In this document: piece by piece, positions 42,204-42,467 of the stretch
Layout: each line of letters opens with the position of its first letter
How positions within the stretch are numbered: position 1 is the stretch's first letter
NCBI GenBank assembly: GCA_902789415.1
Contig: CADAOD010000031.1
Coordinates: 1-42,467, forward strand
DNA: 42,467 bases
Direction of reading: 5' to 3'
From: an uncultured Prevotellaceae bacterium
GTDB lineage: Bacteria > Bacteroidota > Bacteroidia > Bacteroidales > Bacteroidaceae
Made by a program: the position numbers and the translations under genes
Notes under the pieces: model-generated
What the model saw: the letters and a program-made list of their open reading frames with translations, nothing else
Database searches by the model: none
Told to the model about the DNA's origin: nothing

Positions 42204-42242
42204 TTTCTTTTCTTTTTTATGGTTTTACTTCTTTTTATAATG

Positions 42243-42273
42243 CAAAAGTACGCTAAATCTCTCAAACAACAAA
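42243..42273 (-). promoter_or_regulatory. Predicted promoter of the DUF4923-like gene
   Basis: On the minus strand TTTG (42270-42273) and TACTTTTG (42243-42250) have a 19-nt spacer. The leader to the start codon at 42203 is about 35 nt. Confidence 0.7.
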
Positions 42274-42294
42274 GCAATTATCAGAAATTAACGT

Positions 42295-42308
42295 GTGAGT
42301 TAACTCAC
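42295..42308. promoter_or_regulatory. Perfect 14-bp palindrome, putative operator
   Basis: GTGAGTTAACTCAC is fully self-complementary. It lies between two divergent promoters, about 20 nt upstream of the DUF4923-like -33 element, and could bind a dimeric regulator. A chance palindrome is not excluded. Confidence 0.45.
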
Positions 42309-42432
42309 GGATATTTCGTTAAGTGTCTCCGGCTCTATATAATATATAATAAGGTGAAACGGTTTTTAAGATTGATATCTATCAAGAGCGACCAGAAAAA
42401 TGCATGAAAAATGAAAATTTCTCTCGAAAAGT

Positions 42433-42463
42433 TTTGGTAGTTCCAAAAAATGTCGTACCTTTG
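42433..42463 (+). promoter_or_regulatory. Predicted promoter of a gene beyond the window
   Basis: TTTG at 42433-42436 and TACCTTTG at 42456-42463 have a 19-nt spacer and are followed by CACC. The gene it serves lies past the window end. Confidence 0.65.
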
Positions 42464-42467
42464 CACC

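Noticed and set aside
1-42467. tRNA, rRNA, CRISPR arrays, prophage or intact insertion sequences
   Set aside because: No cloverleaf-like segment, rRNA sequence, regularly spaced direct repeat with spacers, or transposase/integrase protein was recognised on reading both strands.

Overview
The window reads as a chromosomal segment of a Bacteroidota bacterium, most likely a Prevotella-type member of the Bacteroidales. The evidence is a SusC/SusD polysaccharide utilisation locus (PUL), many secreted or lipobox-bearing carbohydrate-active proteins, an N-succinylornithine-type transcarbamylase, NigD-like and DUF4923-like lipoproteins, and repeated promoter-like pairs of the Bacteroidota form (TTTG, 19-20 nt, TAnnTTTG). 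No tRNA, rRNA, CRISPR array, phage module or intact transposon was seen.

Layout. (1) 1-4945, plus strand: rpmH with its own terminator, then a compact run of housekeeping genes (PASTA membrane protein, RluD-type pseudouridine synthase, D-Ala-D-Ala ligase, acyltransferase, NigD-like lipoprotein). (2) 4942-19077: a PUL. susC, susD, two IPT/TIG surface lipoproteins, a small secreted protein and a GH26 mannanase form one minus-strand operon. A plus-strand GH5 endoglucanase converges on it, and a GH31 alpha-xylosidase-type enzyme is divergent from the GH5. (3) 19078-20276: a scar. It holds the susC leader and promoter, a 35-bp operator-like sequence present in two divergent copies, the last 80 or so codons of a second susD, the first 40 or so codons of the lipoprotein gene behind it, and a 22-bp tandem repeat. 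This looks like a second, divergent PUL that was deleted. (4) 20277-25978: a cytidylate-kinase-like gene, a GH9 enzyme and a threonine aldolase on the minus strand, and a two-domain esterase on the plus strand, ended by a strong terminator. (5) 26019-41516: about 15 kb of head-to-tail minus-strand genes, opening with argR and carrying a GNAT acyltransferase, argG, argC, argD, proC, proB, proA and the succinyl/acetylornithine transcarbamylase. Interleaved are a LolA-like protein, an XRE-cupin regulator with an acyl-CoA ligase, YraN, a TPR-SpoIIE phosphatase and a TPR histidine-kinase-like gene. (6) 41601-42467: a DUF4923-like lipoprotein, a 14-bp perfect palindrome and a promoter for a gene beyond the window.

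How it works together. The PUL enzymes (GH5, GH9, GH26, GH31, esterase) suggest attack on plant cell-wall hemicelluloses such as xyloglucan, glucomannan or mixed glucan. Surface lipoproteins would capture glycan, SusC would import oligosaccharides, and GH31 would trim side chains. The arg/pro block makes arginine (acylated-intermediate route) and proline from glutamate and is probably controlled by ArgR. argB, argE and argH are not in the window.

Most worth a second look: the relic divergent PUL with its mirrored operator; the kinase-like gene that is both frameshifted and lacks the phospho-accepting histidine; serine at the substrate-specificity position of the transcarbamylase; a small secreted protein translationally coupled to the mannanase; and short AGTTGA-type repeats, one of which encodes part of a signal peptide.
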